From assembly GCA_016180765.1 (NCBI GenBank), contig JACPAP010000157.1, positions 1 to 7,307 on the forward strand: a stretch of 7,307 bases of DNA. The letters are read 5' to 3'. Origin of the DNA: Gemmatimonadota bacterium. Its GTDB lineage: Bacteria > Gemmatimonadota > Gemmatimonadetes > Gemmatimonadales > GWC2-71-9. The position numbers were made by a program, and so were the translations under genes. This document shows, piece after piece, positions 4,729-7,307 of this stretch. Position 1 is the first letter of the stretch; the number at the start of each line of letters is the position of its first letter. Below the pieces are notes generated by a model. It was not told the origin of the DNA and searched no databases. It worked only from the letters and a program-made list of their open reading frames with translations.

Positions 4729-7307
4729 TTACAGCGCCATCCAGTAGTTCACCTTGAGCAGGAAGATGTTCTGCGGTTTGGCCCGGAACAGGGCGTCCAG
4801 GTCGCGGCCAAAGCGCAGGTCGCCCACCGGTTCAGTGTCGTTGCGGTCCTGGGTCCAGACCAGGTAGAGCGTGGAGCCGGGGATGAACTCCCACCGGAGC
4901 ACCGCGTTGCCGCGGAGCGACCGGAAATTGAACGTAGGATCCGAGAACCTGAACGGTGCGGCTGGTCCCCCGGCATCCGGGTCCACGGTGTAGGTACGCC
5001 GGCCGGCGCCGTCGGCGGCCGTGATCGTGCCGAGGTCTTCTCCGTACACCACCTTGTCCACCGTCCGCGGCGCCGCGAACTCCTTGAACCGGGTGTACCG
5101 GCCGGTGGAGATGAACGGCTGGGCGTACACGTCGAGCGTGAGATCCGGGGTGAACGTGACGTTGAGCCGGGTGTTCATCGACAGCGACCGCTGGTCCAGG
5201 TCGGCGAAGACATAGCGACGGCCGTAGAAGCCGGTCGCCGTCGCGTCGTCCACCACCGTCACGTACTGGTTGCTGGTCTCGCCGCGGCTGAAGCTGGGTG
5301 AGAGGTTCAACGTCACGTTGGACGCCGGGCGCCAGGTGACTCCGAGGCTGGCGAAGAGGTTGCACTTCAAGTCGCCCTTGCAGCCCCGCTCGAGGTTGGC
5401 GTTGAAGACCGCACGCTTACGCGAATCCGTCGAAAGCGAGAGGTAGTAGTCGTTGAGGTTGGGCAAGCGGACCACCGGGCCGCCCCGCGTGAGTCGCTCG
5501 TCGAACACGGAAAAGCGGTGGATCCAGAAGAAAAAGGCGTTCCAGTAATTGGGTAGCGTGATCCAGGAGGCCACCTCGGTTTGCCGGTCGTTCAGGTCCC
5601 CGTCGAAGTTGTACTGTTGCTGGCCGCCCACCGTGAAACCCCAATCGCGATACCACTTGGTCGGTTTGGTCCAGTTGCGCTGGAGGTTCGCGTTCATCCA
5701 CCAGTAGTCTGCCCGGGTCAGGAACCCCAGGTCGTTGGTCTCGAACCCGGGACTGCGGAAGTTGGTGGCGGTCTCCCAGCGCCAGGTGCCGGCCTGCTTC
5801 GCCATTCGGACGTAGCCGCCGAATCCCCGCATCACCGTGAGCGAGGAGTCGTACCGGTTGCTGAACAGGCCGTTGGTCCCCGGCTCCTTGTCGGGACGCT
5901 GGAAGTACCGGGCGCTGGATCGTTGCGCCCGGAGAATCGCCGCCGGATCGCCCGCGATCTGGGACACCGCGAGCTGGGTCAGCACGAAGTAGGTCCGCTT
6001 GCCCCACCACAGGTCCTGCGCCACGCCGAATGACTCCGCGCGGCGGTTGAGCCGAACCGCGAGCGCCGTGTCTCGGAGATCGCGCACCACCGATGTGCCG
6101 AACGCCGCCACCTGCCAGTTGCCGCCCTGCAGGTCCTTCGCCACCCGGCCTACGTAGTAATTGGTGAGCGGCTCCACCTCCCGTTGAAACCGCGAGCCGT
6201 CCGCCGCCTGCACCGTGGCCTGCTCCCGGCCGGTCACCGCGTCCAGCATGCCGATGGACCAGCCGCTGGGGGTGCGTCCCGTGACCTTCGCGGCGCCCAG
6301 GATGGTAGTGTTGTCCGGCACGTCGGCGTACGGGCCCGCACCGTAGGCCAGCCCGGCGCCCTGCGGCGACCGGCCAATCCGCCGCGAGTGGAAGAGCGAT
6401 AGGCTGGAGGTGTTGGAGCAGAAGAAGCACCACGTGCTCCCGAAGCGGAACAGCCCGCGGCCCTCGATGAAAAAGGGACGCTTCTCGTCGAAGAAGGTCT
6501 CGAACGCCGAAAGGTTCACCACCGCCGGGTCCACCTCCACCTGGCCGAAGTCGGGGTTCACCGTGGCGGAGAGGGTGAGGTTGGACGTCAGCAGGAACTT
6601 GAGGTCCGCCCCGGCGCGGTAATCCAGGCTGTGCGCCTGGGTGAAAGGATCGGGTGTGGCGGGCTCCGGAATGTTGGTCGAACGCCCCACGACATAGGGA
6701 AGCACCTCGGCGCGGCTCGGCGCGCGCCGGATCTGGAGGCCCGTCAGGTGCCCGTAGTAACTCGGCCCGCCCGTCTCGTTGAGGCCCACAAACGCCCACA
6801 GCGATTGCTCGTTGAGCCGGTGCTGCTGGCGGCGGATCTGGAGGCCCCAGGTCTGAAGCGTGTCCGCGCCGTACCGGAGTTGCGACAGGGGGATTTTGAG
6901 CTCGGCCGTCCAACCCAGCGAGTCGATCGCCGTCTTGGCCTCCCAGACCGGGTCCCAGGAGAAATCGGTGCCCGCACCCCCGGGGCCGTAAGCGTCGCCC
7001 CGTACGCCCGCGGGATTGATCTTGAAGACCGTCTGGCCCAGGTGGTCGTGGAACGTGTCCAAGGTGATGGTGAGCTCGTCCGCGTTGGCCGAACCGTCGC
7101 GCCGGACCAGCCGGGAGACCACACCGGCGCCGCCGTGGTCGTCGTACATCCGCGCGCCGATGTAGAGCGCGTCATGATTGAACAGGAACCGGACCTCGGT
7201 CCGCTGCGTGGCCGGCTCGCCTTCCTTGGGTTGCTGCTGGATGAAATCCGTGGCGGCCTCAGCCAAGGCCCACGCGGCTTCGTCCAGCCGGCCGTCGAGG
7301 GTGATCT
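4729..7307 (-). CDS. DUF5916 outer-membrane protein with CBM9-like N-terminal domain, 5' partial
   Basis: The minus-strand frame is open from the right edge to a TAA at 4731-4729, with 858 complete codons visible. The reading starts ITLDGRLDEAAWA, the usual beginning of a CBM9-like beta-sandwich domain, so only the signal peptide and a short leader should be missing. The in-frame TTG at 7266 is internal. The first ~200 residues include TEVRFLFNHDALYIGARMYD, then KINPAGVRGD and WTAELKIPLSQLRYG, all CBM9-like landmarks. NPDFGQVEVDPAVVNLSAF followed by FFDEKRPFFIEGRGLFRFG marks entry into DUF5916. The rest is rich in alternating aromatic beta-strands and ends with DQRSLSMNTRLNVTFTPDL, FNFRSLRGNAVLRWEF, PGSTLYLVWTQDRN and NIFLLKVNYWMAL, as in this family. 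It is predicted to be an outer-membrane beta-barrel; its transported or bound substrate is not established, and sugar binding by the N-domain is only suggested by homology. Two Cys pairs (codons 6418-6429 and 5362-5382) could form disulfides. Confidence 0.93.
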   Translation of the reverse strand, partial: ITLDGRLDEAAWALAEAATDFIQQQPKEGEPATQRTEVRFLFNHDALYIGARMYDDHGGAGVVSRLVRRDGSANADELTITLDTFHDHLGQTVFKINPAGVRGDAYGPGGAGTDFSWDPVWEAKTAIDSLGWTAELKIPLSQLRYGADTLQTWGLQIRRQQHRLNEQSLWAFVGLNETGGPSYYGHLTGLQIRRAPSRAEVLPYVVGRSTNIPEPATPDPFTQAHSLDYRAGADLKFLLTSNLTLSATVNPDFGQVEVDPAVVNLSAFETFFDEKRPFFIEGRGLFRFGSTWCFFCSNTSSLSLFHSRRIGRSPQGAGLAYGAGPYADVPDNTTILGAAKVTGRTPSGWSIGMLDAVTGREQATVQAADGSRFQREVEPLTNYYVGRVAKDLQGGNWQVAAFGTSVVRDLRDTALAVRLNRRAESFGVAQDLWWGKRTYFVLTQLAVSQIAGDPAAILRAQRSSARYFQRPDKEPGTNGLFSNRYDSSLTVMRGFGGYVRMAKQAGTWRWETATNFRSPGFETNDLGFLTRADYWWMNANLQRNWTKPTKWYRDWGFTVGGQQQYNFDGDLNDRQTEVASWITLPNYWNAFFFWIHRFSVFDERLTRGGPVVRLPNLNDYYLSLSTDSRKRAVFNANLERGCKGDLKCNLFASLGVTWRPASNVTLNLSPSFSRGETSNQYVTVVDDATATGFYGRRYVFADLDQRSLSMNTRLNVTFTPDLTLDVYAQPFISTGRYTRFKEFAAPRTVDKVVYGEDLGTITAADGAGRRTYTVDPDAGGPAAPFRFSDPTFNFRSLRGNAVLRWEFIPGSTLYLVWTQDRNDTEPVGDLRFGRDLDALFRAKPQNIFLLKVNYWMAL

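Noticed and set aside
4678..5301. 207-codon plus-strand open frame from within the repeat array into the DUF5916 region
   Set aside because: It begins inside the heptad array and runs antisense to strongly conserved DUF5916 motifs. No family resemblance is seen.
5417..6913. 498-codon minus-strand open frame overlapping the DUF5916 gene
   Set aside because: It is an alternative frame of a gene with clear family motifs throughout. Its translation is rich in Arg, Pro, Gly and Ala with no recognisable domain, as expected for a GC-rich shadow frame.

Overview
The window is GC-rich, tightly packed bacterial chromosome with strong G/C preference at third codon positions. It carries several proteins with Sec-type signal peptides and a DUF5916/CBM9-like outer-membrane protein. 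That family, the LolA-like secreted protein and the TPR/His-motif protein are all common in Gemmatimonadota and, less so, in Acidobacteriota and Bacteroidota. I infer a Gemmatimonadota-like diderm, probably environmental. No 16S rRNA or other marker gene is present to prove this.

Layout. Positions 2-643 (+) hold the C-terminal half of a PLP-dependent Cys/Met-metabolism enzyme of the cystathionine gamma-synthase/lyase family, cut by the window edge. After a 72-bp gap rich in inverted repeats comes a secreted LolA-fold-like protein (716-1462, +). A 177-bp gap follows, containing a marginal small ORF that may be frameshifted (1469-1609, tail to 1635). Next is threonine synthase thrC (1640-2935, +), then a secreted TPR-type protein with conserved His-rich motifs (3012-4643, +). 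A converging gene, read from the right edge (7307 to 4729, -), encodes a DUF5916 outer-membrane protein lacking its N-terminus. The two converging genes are separated by 85 bp occupied almost wholly by an array of 7-bp repeats: four copies in one orientation facing four in the other, which folds into a long hairpin.

How the genes relate. The Cys/Met enzyme and ThrC both belong to amino-acid metabolism downstream of homoserine, so their proximity is metabolically sensible. The secreted LolA-like protein between them has no obvious link and may simply be co-transcribed. The TPR protein and the DUF5916 protein are envelope-targeted and transcribed towards each other. No mobile element, CRISPR array, tRNA, rRNA, phage gene or defence gene was seen.

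The parts least explained by ordinary annotation are the heptad inverted array at 4657-4724, the possibly frameshifted secreted mini-ORF before thrC, and the matching CCTCC-N-GGAGG leaders before the two complete signal-peptide genes. I see no convincing evidence for a wholly new multi-gene system.
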